NCBI GenBank assembly: GCA_024138025.1
Contig: JAMXBD010000063.1
Span: 2,046,001 to 2,110,000 of the forward strand
DNA: 64,000 bases
Direction of reading: 5' to 3'
Source: Combretum micranthum
Taxonomy: Eukaryota > Streptophyta > Magnoliopsida > Myrtales > Combretaceae
Positions 22,860 through 34,000 of the stretch are shown here, piece by piece. The notes beneath the pieces were generated by a model that saw only the letters and a program-made list of their open reading frames with translations, was not told where the DNA came from and did not search any database. Both the position numbers and the translations under genes were made by a program. The stretch's first letter is position 1. The number at the start of each line of letters is the position of its first letter.

Positions 22860-25800
22860 TGAAATACCCCAAACCTTCACATATGGAAATTGGGTTTAGA
22901 TAGATTTGAATGAATCAAATGAATTATAGGATTTAATTAGACAAGTTGGCTTAATTTAATTAGCTAATATTAAGTTGGTTTTGAGATTTGAAATCTAAAT
23001 TCTCTAAACAAGTCATTGAAATGTTAGAGAATTCCTAAATCCATGATTCTTAGCCTAAACACTAATTCCTAAATCTCAGTAAAATTTGAGTTCATTTGCT
23101 GAATAAAATATCAGTTCTTAAACCCGAACTCAAATTAAATATCTTTTATCCAAAATAAATTTCTAAATTAAGTTGTTACTTTGAGTTCTTAATTTCTAAT
23201 CTATTGGTTTTTGAAATCATCTCCTAATATTTTTAGAACTAAGATATTAATCTGAAAGTTCTAAATTCGATACCCATTATTTTAAAATATCTAATTTTAA
23301 GCCTTAAACTTCTCTTTTTCCTTTTCATCTCCTGCTCTCTCTCTCTTCCTTTTTCTTTTCTTCCTTTATTTCCTTTTCTCAACCGATGGCTTCCTTTCCC
23401 TCTTCCTTTCTTCTTCTTTTCTTTCTTTTCTTCCAAATTCTTCCACAAATCTCACATCAAAGCTATCTAGAGAATGAATCAAAGCTAGGAGATGAACTAG
23501 ATGGAGGAAACCGAGCTAGAGGAGGAGTTTCAACTTGTGTCTTTTCTAAAAGCTACGTTTCCGTTTTCTATTTCTCTTTGCTTTTACTTGTTATTTACAT
23601 TTTTAATTGATGAATTGATGTTGAATTGGGTTGAAAGTGCATGTTTATTTTTGTAATTGTGAGTTGAAGTTGATATGGGTTGAGTTGGAGGAAGAAGATG
23701 ATGATTAGTGGTCATGGAGGTTGATGAAGTTTTGGAGATGTTTGGTGTTGGTTGAATGATGGGATGATCACTGTAATAAGCTTTAGAGTAACTTTGGAAT
23801 GAGTTTAAATAATTTTAAGAAGTGTAAAATGCATTTTGAAAACAGGGGAGTTCGTCATTTTTTTCGCTCCAGTGTACAGCCTGTGTACATGGTCGTGTAG
23901 GCCTTGAAATTCTTAAAGTTGCTCTCGGGTCATTTTTTTTACTCACACGGCCTCGGTACACAGCCTGTGTACATGGTCGTGTAGGCCTTGAAATTCTTAA
24001 AAGTTGCTCTCGGGTCATTTTTTTACCCAACACGGCCTCAGTACACGGCCGTGTACCCGGTCGTGTTAGACTTCCTCTGTTTCGCAGCAGTTTGTATTTT
24101 AGCCATAACTTTTTCATACGACCTCCGATTGAGGTGATTCAAGTTGCGTTGGAAAGCTTAAAAAGAGATCTACAACTTTCATGTTTTGAGTTTTTACAAA
24201 TTAGAAAGTTATCGATGCTTAAATTTTGATTCTTTCCAGCTGCAACACTTTTCAAAACAAAGTCAAAAACTTGTTTTTGTTTGTTAAATGTGTTTTGCTT
24301 AGGAAATGGATCCTTTTGAGCTAAAATGAGATAGATAAGTGATATTTGATGTGTTGAGTGAATTAATTCATGTAATTAAACATAGGTTAAGTAGATTTAT
24401 AGATTTTACAAACAATTAGATTAAATCTAGAAGTTAGTTATAAAATGAACTTAGTTAACAAACCTAGGTTCAACTTGATGAATGAACTAAAATGGATTAG
24501 ATTGTTTAACTTTGATGAATTTGGATAGGTTTAAGCTAACTTGGGATTAAGTGACTAGATCTTAGATATATAATGAATTAGTAATTAATCTAAATCTAAC
24601 TTGGCTTAACGAACTTTACTAAGCTAAAATGAATTAGATTGATATAGTTTGATCACCTTGGCTTAGTAAATGACTTAAATGACTAATTCTAATCAATTTG
24701 GCTAATGTTAAGCTAAAATGGGTTAATAGCTATTAATTAGCTTAGATGAATGAAATAGGATGATCTTTGATTAATATGGGGAATATGTTGTTTCAAATGT
24801 GTGTGTACTTGGAAAATGACTGTTTTTGGTTAATGAATTCTTTGTTAATGCTTTTGTAATAAAACACTATAAATAAAGAGAAAAGAAATTCTTTGACAGA
24901 CAAAGGAGAACTGTCCATATTTTGGCGGGGCGATTTATCGCAGCCATAGTGGGGTTCCACATTAGTGTCTGATCAAATAGGAGTTAATAAAATGAGTTAG
25001 AGATTAGTAAATAATTGATATAAGTTCTTGTATGAGTTTGTTGAAGTGGATGATTAGTTTAGTTTAGTTTCTTATACAAGCTCTTTCCTTAACAGAAGTG
25101 GATGTCTGATTTATCTTCTGGAATTCCTTCTGAGACTCTGTTTGGATTTCATATTTAAGGTACGCAGTAACTTGCGTGATGATTGATAGGATAGGCATCC
25201 TAAATGGATTAATAACTTAAAGATGGCTTAATAATTGATGAGTGTTGGTTGTGCTTTACGTCGTTGAATCCGGATCCGGGGAGCGACAACCTTGTCATGA
25301 TGCAATGGCACGGTAGTTAGGCACTTAGCCCAATCTTTTGTCATGATGCAATGACTTAAATCCATGATGCAATGGTTCACCATGATGCAATGGTGGTTTA
25401 TCTTAAGGGCTAAGTGGGTAGCTAATAGGGTAAACTGTATCGGTATATTCTTTACTTAGGCTCGGGAGGAAATAATATGTTTTAGTTCACGGGTATGGGA
25501 CCGTTGAACTAACTGATGTTATAGACCGGGACAAGTGGAGTGTATAAAGGAGTGTGAACCCTAGATGATGCTATTAATATTCTTTATCGGTTAGATATAG
25601 GAGATATAGATATCCGGTCTATCTATATCAACCCCCTGAGCAGCTGCTGTTACTCAGGACCCCCAGATTCCCATTGGCTTGTTCCGGAGTGTGAGTGCTC
25701 CATTGTTGATTTGTTTATTGTAAATAAAAGATAATAACTTGTTGATTGTGCATTGCATTTAGTTAAGCTCGTGTGTCACTCCGTCTGTGATTGTGTTGCT

Positions 25801-26438
25801 GTGTACTGGGCTCCGGCTCATTATTGTTGTTGTTATTCTTTTTACAGGTATTGTTATTGTTGATGTTGATGATGAGATGATGATTTGATGATGATGTGGA
25901 GGCTGCTGGTGTTGTTGTTCTTATTATTGTTGTTGATGTTGATGTTGATGAGGATGATGATGGTGATGATGATTGATGTGATGATGTTGTCCCGGGTTTT
26001 GGGCGATTCTGAAGATTTGGGAGATGAGTGAAATGTAATAGGACCGAGACATATTTGTATTTTGTTTCTTCTTTGCTTTGTTTTGTAGGAGGACTGGATT
26101 TATTTATAAATTTGTATTTTCATTTAAGGGCTTGTTAGTGCCCGTGTTTTTGTAAATAAGCCTTTGTAAATATTTATCTAACTGAAAGTTTTTCCACTTT
26201 CAATAGTGGAAGTTTGAAATGCTTTTATGTAGAAACGTTTTTATTAAAGTTTATTTTTCCGCTGCTAAATCCAGTTATTTAGAAATCTAACTAAATGATT
26301 TCATAATCTAAAATCGGATAGCAATGTTCAACATAAACACCTTCTTTTAAGACAACCTTACGTATAATTCGCAAGAGTTATACGTGGTTGGGGACTTGGT
26401 GTGCTTAATTTGAGGATTGAGCATGTCGGGTCTTTACA
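22860..26438 (+). repeat. LTR 3 of the tandem element
   Basis: 3579 bp, same termini. Its first 1.6 kb (to about 24.48 kb) carries many one-base deletions. After that it is in clean register with LTR 1. It ends ...TCTTTACA at 26438, followed by CTTGT. Confidence 0.9.
23874..24069. repeat. Palindrome array in LTR 3
   Basis: Three units equivalent to 12171-12369. The first palindrome has lost two bases (GTACAGCC), and the last is the intact GTACACGGCCGTGTAC. Confidence 0.85.
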
Positions 26439-27581
26439 CTTGTCATGATGCAATGGCACGGTAGTTAGGCACTTAGCCCAATCCTTTGTCATGATGCAAT
26501 GACTCAAATCCATGATGCAATGGTTCACCATGATGCAATGGTGGTTTCTTTTATTGGCTAAGTGGGTAGCTAATAGGGTTAACTGTATCGGTATATTCTT
26601 TACTTAGGCTCGGAAGGAAATAATATGTTTTAGTTCACGGGTATGGGACCGTTGAACTAATTGATATTATAGACCGGGATAAGTGGAGTGTATAAAGGAG
26701 TGTGAACCCTAGATGATGCTATTAATATTCTTTATCGGTTAGATATAGGAGATATAGATATCCGGTTTATCTATATCAACCCCCTGAGCAGCTGCTGTTA
26801 CTCATGACCCCTAAATTCCCATTGGCTTGGTCCGGAGTTTGAATACTCCCGTGTTGATTTGTTTACTTTAAAGAAAGATAATAACTTGTGATTGTCGCAT
26901 TTGCATTTAGTTAAGCTCGTGTGTCACTCCGTGTGTGATTGTGTTGCTGTGTACTGGGCTTCGGCTCATTCTTGTTGTTGTTATTCTTTTTACAGGTATT
27001 GTTATTGTTGAAGATGATGATGAGATGATGACTTGATGATGATGTGAGGTTGTTGATGTTATTCTTATTATTGTTGTTGATGTTGATGTTGATGAGGATG
27101 GTGATGGTGATGATGATTGATGTGATGGTGTTTGTCCCGGGTTTTGGACGATTCTGAAGATATGGGAGAATGAGTGAAGTGTGATAGGATCGAGATATTA
27201 CTTGCATTTTGTTTCTTCTTTGCTTTGTTTTATCAAGACTGGATTTATTTATAAATTGTGTTTTCATTTAAGGGCTTGTTAGTGCCTATGTTTTTTTAAA
27301 TAAGCTTTTGTAAATATTTATCAAAATGAAAGTTTTTCCACTTTTAATAGTGGAAGTTTTGAATTGTCTTTATTTCTAAATTGTTTTATAAAATTTATTT
27401 CCGCTGCTAAATCCAGTTGTTGCCAGAATCTAATTAAATGATTTCATAATCTAAAATTGAATAGCAATGTTCAACATAAACGTCTTCTTTAAAGACAACC
27501 TTACGTATAATTCGTAAGAGTTATACGTGGTTGGGGACTTGGTGTGCTTAATTTGAGAATTGAGCATGTCGGGTCTTTACA
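26439..27581 (+). repeat. Right part of the old solo LTR, starting with the right CTTGT duplication
   Basis: 26439-26443 is CTTGT, the right target-site duplication of the tandem element. From there the sequence continues the old LTR broken off at 11146: the CATGATGCAATG copies, the trinucleotide tract, and the end GGGTCTTTACA at 27581. It is followed by CTCTT (27582-27586), which matches CTCTT at 8728-8732, before the old LTR's start. The asparagine-rich minus frame at 26911-27267 is a repeat artefact. Confidence 0.85.
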
Positions 27582-27790
27582 CTCTTCGTGAGTCTAAATG
27601 AGCTTGCTTACGAGCTGGCCCTCGAGCCGAAATTAAAGCTCAAGCTCGACCAGTTTACTAATTAAGCTCGAGCTGAGCCAAGTTTAAAGCGAGTTAAGCT
27701 ATCGACTATCTCGCGAATAGCTCGGCTCATTTGCAAACAAGCTTGAGTATCTTGTAAATAGCTCGGCTTGTTTGCAGCCTTATCTACAAA

Positions 27791-28847
27791 GCAAATCGAC
27801 CGTTGGTGAATTATTTCATGCTTTTTTTTTTCCCCCAATGAAGACTTGCTAGCTTTTAATACCGCCTGCTAACGCTTATGCTTTGCTTTACAAGGGCATA
27901 TAGGAGCTTCTTGTTTAATTCTAAAGGAGATATAAACTCCGGTTTATACAAGGGCTACGGGCCCTATTCAATAATGCTTGCCTTAACCCAATTATGATGT
28001 TTAGTCATTGTTCACATATATTATGCTACTCCGTTACGTGAAGGTGGGTCGACTATTCACCGAGAGCCAGTGGGGTTTCGCTAGAAAATTATGTCGTAAC
28101 TTAATTTGATAGTTAATATTTAGGATTAATCTATTAAATAGTATTTTAATTTTGATAAAATATATAATTCGATATTTAAAATTAGAGATTAATTAATTTA
28201 ATATTTAAATTTTAAAATTGATAAATTTAATATTTAAAAGAACTTTTCATGTTTTAATAGTATCTCCCAAGTTTTTTAGATAATAAATTTGTCAAAATAA
28301 AAGTTTTTCAGGTATCAAATTGATTAATTTCAAAATTAAAGTATTAAATTGATTATTTTTAAAATTTAGATGTCTTACAGTATATTTTGTGAAAATTTAA
28401 ATACATTATCCCTAAAACTTAATACTTGATAATTTTACTGTTTTATACTTACTGGACCCGTAAATATCCTTTAATAAAAGTTCTGGTTGTGGCGATAAAT
28501 AATTACTCGTGAGAAGTTTATAGTTCCAGTTAGTTTAAAATTGCGTCAGTTAATGTTACTATTCATGGATTGTTTATGTTGTATAAAGCTTTTTATGGGT
28601 GTGACAGGATAAAGTCTCATTGTCTGTCCATATAGTTAAAAGCTACTTAAGATTAATTTTATAAAAATAAAAAATAAGAAAAAGAAAAGCTATACAAATA
28701 CCTAATTTTTATAATTTCACCATTTACTTAAAAATTAAATCTCAACTCATTTCCTATGAATAGAACCCCTAATGGGCTTGAAAAATATATCAACTCATAA
28801 TCAAACTGTGATTTGTAGATAAAATAATACATTTTTAGCTAAAAAAG
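27791..28847. other. AT-rich intergenic DNA with a weak inverted repeat
   Basis: No gene recognised. Between about 28100 and 28450 phrases such as GATATTTAAAATTAG and TTTAAAATTTAGATGTC recur in inverted form, suggesting a decayed fold-back element. The ends are unclear. Confidence 0.4.
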
Positions 28848-29334
28848 GGTTAATTATAAAAAATCTTCTGTTTTAGTACTTTTAAAAAGAAGTTATTTGG
28901 GTTTTGATTTTTGATAAACACATAATTAGTGTTTTAATATTTTAACAATCAAGTGTTTTAAGTTTTATTTTTGCCAAATACATGACCTAGGATTTGGTTC
29001 TTTTGCAAATAGAGGACTTGAGTTTTAATTTTGACAAATATAAGGCCTATATTTTATCATACTATATTAATAATATATTAACACACATGGTTTTTTTTTT
29101 TACATTGATTAATTAAATCCATTTAATCTATTATTAATACAAAATGATTATGTATTTATTAAAAATCAAAATTCGAAGTTTCCTATTCAAGTAAAATATT
29201 TGTCAAAATTAAAATTCAAACTATTTGATTATCAAAATATCAAAATACAGATTATATATTTATTAAAAAAATCAAAATTCAGATCACTTTTTTATAAAAC
29301 AATGAAAACATAATTCGCGCGTTTGTAATTAAAA
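28848..29334. mobile_element. Fold-back (long inverted repeat) element, copy A
   Basis: The left arm, around GTTTTGATTTTTGATAAACA (28912-28930), and the complement of the right arm (about 29225-29295) read alike, including AAAAGTGATCTGAATTTTGA, AATAAATATATAATCTG and TTTTGATATTTTGATAATC. The arms are about 200 bp. No coding content. A second member of the family is at 44505-44910. The exact ends and target-site duplication are not resolved. Confidence 0.55.
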
Positions 29335-30470
29335 GAAAAAAAAAAAGTATTGTGTTATACGTTATTAATAATATATTAAATTAATTTTTCACAACAAGAA
29401 GTACGAAACATAAAAAATTAGAGGAGTCAAACTCGAAAGAAAGATACAAGAACAACAGTAAAACTTTATTATTATAATGATAATATTTTGATTTTGCCAT
29501 CTTTTGGCATAGGCCTTGTGTCAGAGTCACACGTCTCATTACAATAACAGTGTGTAAAGGAAAAATAGAGATATATCGCATGGTATCCTCGTTCAATGCT
29601 TATTCATTCAGAAGAGAAAAGCCAAAAAGATGGATTGATTTGAAGTTTTTGAAAAAGTCATACACATCTCACAACTTACCCTTTTTCCACAGAATTCAAT
29701 TTTACACACTGACAGTCACAAAAACTTTATAATATAATATAATATAATATTTAAGTATATGTGTGTGTATTTATATTATATATATACATAACAGTAAGGA
29801 AAGAGTAAGAAGAGAGAGTATATAAAAAAAGAGGGAGTGGGGAGTCAACCAAACCATGCCCTTTTTTTGGTGTTATGGATTTGTATGGCTTCGAAGAGTC
29901 CACATATCTCCCTTTTTCTCTATCCTTCTCTCTCTTCTCCTTTCTTCTCTTCTCTTTTTTCCCATCCGATCCCTTGTCCTTTCGTTTTCTCATCTTATTC
30001 AATGTACGTATGTATAATAATAATAATAATAATATATACACCTAAAAAAAATAATAAACAAAAAATTTATACATTTAGTTCCTTGTAAAAAATAAAATCT
30101 ACACAGCAATAATTCCTATGTGTACAGATATTATAACACTATATTAATAACAACTTTTATTTAATAATAAATGACATAGCTATTTATATTTATACGAATA
30201 TATATGGATTTCAGGCCCAGAAAAGTATAACTTATAATTTGATGATTGAAATTATAATTAATTTAATCTCTTATTAATGGATAGGTAATGGATTAATAAA
30301 TGTCATGGAAGTTCCCCAATTATTTATTTATCTATTTATTTTTTGAAGATTTTCTCTCTCCAACCTCTTCTTATTCAACTTTCAAGCTTCCCACTGGCAT
30401 ATCCATACCATACATACATAAGTCATGAGTCAAGCATGCAGTTCACATAACAAATAAAAATCCACTCATC
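29335..30470. other. Intergenic DNA upstream of the HD-Zip gene
   Basis: No coding gene recognised. It contains AT-rich and CT-rich tracts, a (TAATA)n tract near 29733-29750 and an (AAT)n tract near 30015-30032. It could contain distal promoter elements of the HD-Zip gene. Confidence 0.4.
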
Positions 30471-30473
30471 CCT

Positions 30474-30510
30474 TTCTCTCTCTCTCTCTCTCTAAACATT
30501 ATATAAAAAA
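30474..30510 (+). promoter_or_regulatory. Candidate core promoter: (CT)n tract then TATA box
   Basis: A (TC) run (about 30476-30493) is followed by TTATATAAAAAA at 30499-30510, the best TATA-box match ahead of the HD-Zip gene. It lies about 500 bp before the ATG, leaving room for a long, CT-rich leader (30511-31006), possibly with a leader intron. The transcription start cannot be placed from sequence alone. Confidence 0.4.
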
Positions 30511-30873
30511 AAAGAAAAGAAAAACAAAACCCCAGTTAGGGTTAGTTCTTACTTCTATGTACTAAGTCTCTCTCTCTATCCCTCTCTTTTATTAACCCTT
30601 TTCTTCTCCAACCCCAATCCACCATAACCCTCCTCCACATGGTCTCCTTTTTAAACTCTTCTTCTTCTTCTTCTTTTTGTTCTCATTAATTTTTCCTGAA
30701 AAATTTCTTATTGTTTTTTTTTTTGTGTTTTCCCTTTCTTTGCTTAATCACTTCCTTGTGGTAGAGAGGAAGCTGGAGACATTTGGAAATCTCTATCTCT
30801 TTCTCTTTCTCTCTTTCTCTCTCTATTGTTTTTCCTTGTTCCTTATGTCTCCTCTACCTCTCCATCCCCATCT

Positions 30874-30881
30874 TAAATGTA
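30874..30881 (+). promoter_or_regulatory. L1 box (TAAATGTA)
   Basis: TAAATGTA matches the L1-box consensus TAAATGYA, the binding site of HD-Zip IV proteins that directs epidermal-layer expression. Its position 126-133 bp before the ATG of an HD-Zip IV gene suggests auto- or cross-regulation. If transcription starts at the TATA box near 30500, the site would fall in the leader. An 8-bp match can occur by chance in AT-rich DNA. Confidence 0.4.
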
Positions 30882-31006
30882 CTTCATTTCCCTAGCATCT
30901 CCAAACTTTAATCTTTATTGCTATCATCATTGTTAAACACATACACAGTAAGAAGAGTTATATTTATAAACACAGAAAAGAACAATCACAAAATTTTAGA
31001 CATTTG

Positions 31007-34000
31007 ATGAGTTTTGGAGGATTTCTCGACAATACTTCGGGTGGAAGTGGAGGCAGCTCGAGAACCATACCAGATTTACCTTACGTCTCCCATATCAACA
31101 ACAAAAACACCACCACCACCAGCAACGTTAACAACATCGAACCGCACACCCACCATCCCGACGACGACAACAACACCGGCATCAATAATAATAATAACAG
31201 TAGTAGTAACAACATCAACATGCCATCTGGTGTCATCGCCCAACCACGTCTCGTGACCCCTCCCCTAACAAAAACCATGTTCAACTCTCCTGGACTCTCT
31301 CTTGCTCTTGTACATAAAATTCTAATATATTTATTCTTTTACTATTATGGTTCATATATATGTAATTTTTTTTTATTTCTTACTGATCTGGATGTGTTTG
31401 ATTTTTGTGAAACAACAGCAAACTGGAGTAGAGAACAATCAAGGAGATATAAACAGAATGGGTGAGACTAATAATAACAATAACAATTACGAGCAAAGCA
31501 TGAACCGGAGAAGCAGAGAAGAAGAACACGAGAGTAGATCTGGTAGTGACAACATGGACGGTGCTTCTGGTGATGATCAAGATGCTGCCGACAATCCTCC
31601 TAGGAAGAAAAGATACCACCGACACACTCCTCAACAAATCCAAGAGCTTGAAGCGTATGCTCCTCTCTTTTTCTTTTTTTCTTTTTGTTGTATCATCAAA
31701 AAATGGTTTATTTAATGCTAATTCCCCTTTCTTAGTTCTGATTATTATTTTTTATTTGGTGTTTGTGAGAGTAGTTTGTTCAAGGAATGTCCCCACCCAG
31801 ATGAGAAGCAAAGACTGGAGCTTAGTAAAAGACTTTGTTTGGAGACTCGACAAGTCAAGTTTTGGTTTCAGAACCGCCGTACCCAGATGAAGGTCTCTAA
31901 ATATAACATATACTTATGCATGCATTTTAGATTATTAATTTAGTTTTAAAATTTTAGGGAAATAATTACGTGTTGCATCCAATCCAAAAAAGAAGTGTTT
32001 TTTTTTCCTCTTTCCTTTTAGTATGGGGTTTGTAGAAAGATTGATTTTTTTTTTTCCCTTTTATTTTGGGCGGTTGGTTTGATGGCACCAGACTCAGCTG
32101 GAGAGACATGAGAACTCGCTGCTTCGTCAAGAAAACGATAAGCTTCGAGCCGAGAACATGTCCCTTAGGGATGCAATGCGAAACCCGATTTGCTCGAATT
32201 GTGGTGGCCCTGCTATAATTGGGGAGATTTCCCTCGAGGAACAGCACCTTAGGATTGATAATGCACGGTTGAAAGACGAACTGGACCGAGTTTGTGCACT
32301 TGCTGGGAAGTTCCTTGGCCGCCCGATATCTTCCTTGGCTGCCTCCGTTACTCCTCCATTGCCTAACTCGAGTTTGGAGCTTGGGGTCGGAAGCAATGGT
32401 TTTGGTGGTTTGGGGAATGTGGCTACGACTTTGCCGTTAGGGCCTGATTTTGGTGGTGGGATTTCGGGGAATTTGACTGTTGTCCCACACGCTAGACCCC
32501 CTGGGGGTACAATGTCCGGAATGGACCGGTCTCTAGAGAGGTCGATGCTGTTGGAGTTGGCTTTGTCTGCTATGGATGAGTTGGTTAAGATGGCACAGAC
32601 CGATGAGCCCTTGTGGATTAGAGGCTTGGAAGGGGGAAGGGATCTGTTGAACCATGACGAGTATCTTCGAACATTCACTCCTTGTATTGGGATGAAACCA
32701 AATGGTTTTGTCACTGAGGCATCTAGGGAAACTGGTATGGTGATCATCAATAGCTTGGCCCTTGTGGAGACACTGATGGATTCGGTATGAGCAGTTGTCC
32801 GTCGTTTTTAAGTTGTAATGTTTTTATTCCTAAAGTTGTTTCTTTTTTTTTATTTTTTATTTTTAACCGAGGAGGATTTCCCCTTCCTTGTTGCAGAACC
32901 GATGGGCAGAAATGTTTCCTTGTTTGATTGCGAGAACGTCGACTACCGATGTAATATCAACCGGCATGGCTGGAACCAGAAATGGTGCACTTCAATTGGT
33001 AAGCTTAACTAGTTTTCGATTCAATTTTAAGAAGTGTTGTTTTTGTTGATTCACTTTGATCCTTTTTACAAGTGTGTTCTTGATCAATTGGATATAACGA
33101 TTCTAATATATATATATAATTATATATAACAGATGCATGCTGAACTACAAGTTTTGTCTCCACTAGTTCCCGTCCGAGAGGTAAACTTCCTCCGCTTCTG
33201 CAAGCAGCATGCGGAGGGTGTGTGGGCGGTGGTCGACGTATCGGTCGACACCATTCGTGAATCTTCCGGTGCACCAGCATTTGTGAGCTGCAGGAGGCTC
33301 CCTTCTGGTTGTGTAGTGCAAGATATGCCCAATGGCTACTCCAAGGTAAGTTCGCAAAAAAGGATATATTGAATTTAAAAATAATATTTTTAATTTCCTT
33401 GTCATTGTTCCTATCTAGTATTATTTCTGTAGATTATATATATATATATATATATATATTCCCAATACTTGAATCTTGGTGAATTTGTTGACAGACGTTA
33501 ATATTTTCATGGTTTGCGCCTTGTTTTTTCCTTTGGGTATTCCCCAAGCTTGCTTGCATTATAAATAAATTTATGGTTCTAGTGATTACTCACCGTATGA
33601 TCTCTATGTCAGTGTGTTTTAGAAATATATTGGTCTCTCGGTCAATTTTGCTTCCAAAGAATCTGAACCTTCTTCCTAGATTTCATTTATTAAATTCATT
33701 TGGATGCTTCTACTAATGTGTAAGAAGTCTTTTATAATATATATATATTTAATTAATTAATCTTCAAGTTTCAACAACTGGGTTTTCTTGGATTAAATAA
33801 ACAATCACACAGACACAGTACATCATCAAATCGAGAACAGCCTAATATTATTATATATTATGTAGTGGAAGTCTCTATTTTGCCTTATTATTATTTCTGT
33901 GCCCCTCCCCCTCCCTTCAAACACATTAATTTCATATCCATTGGAAAGTAAATGCCTTGTTATCTGCAAAAACTTTGGATTAATAAAACAATGCATTTGA

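Larger units (their letters stand above)
11147..26438 (+). mobile_element. Tandem LARD-like retrotransposon: LTR-internal-LTR-internal-LTR
   Basis: Three nearly identical LTRs (11147-14733, 17008-20570, 22860-26438; 3587, 3563 and 3579 bp) alternate with two internal regions (14734-17007, 20571-22859). Each internal region starts with an initiator-Met primer-binding site and ends with a polypurine tract. One CTTGT duplication flanks the whole array, so it entered as one insertion and was then, or already, in tandem form. No gag or pol is present and no long + strand frame exists, so movement would need enzymes from another element. The TTTCGAGGACGAAATTC phrase before the polypurine tract is typical of the 3' end of Ty3-gypsy (Tekay/Del-like chromovirus) elements, a likely autonomous relative. 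Confidence 0.9.
5047..27782. mobile_element. hAT-like small inverted-repeat element, split into three pieces by later insertions
   Basis: The two ends are TATTGTTGCAAACAAGCC (from 5047) and, on the complement, TAAGGCTGCAAACAAGCC (ending 27782), matching at 15 of 18 positions. They are flanked by CCTACAAA (5039-5046) and TCTACAAA (27783-27790), an 8-bp target-site duplication with one change, as expected of hAT transposons. The element's own DNA is only 5047-5261, 8525-8732 and 27582-27782 (about 620 bp). Laid end to end, these follow the uninterrupted relative at 41933-42433 through its left and middle parts, with a longer right end. It has no transposase and is non-autonomous. Everything between the pieces arrived later. 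Confidence 0.8.

Noticed and set aside
32127..32750. 207-codon minus-strand frame opposite HD-Zip exon 4
   Set aside because: It is the antisense shadow of a GC-richer coding exon whose + strand translation is an unmistakable HD-Zip IV zipper and START region.
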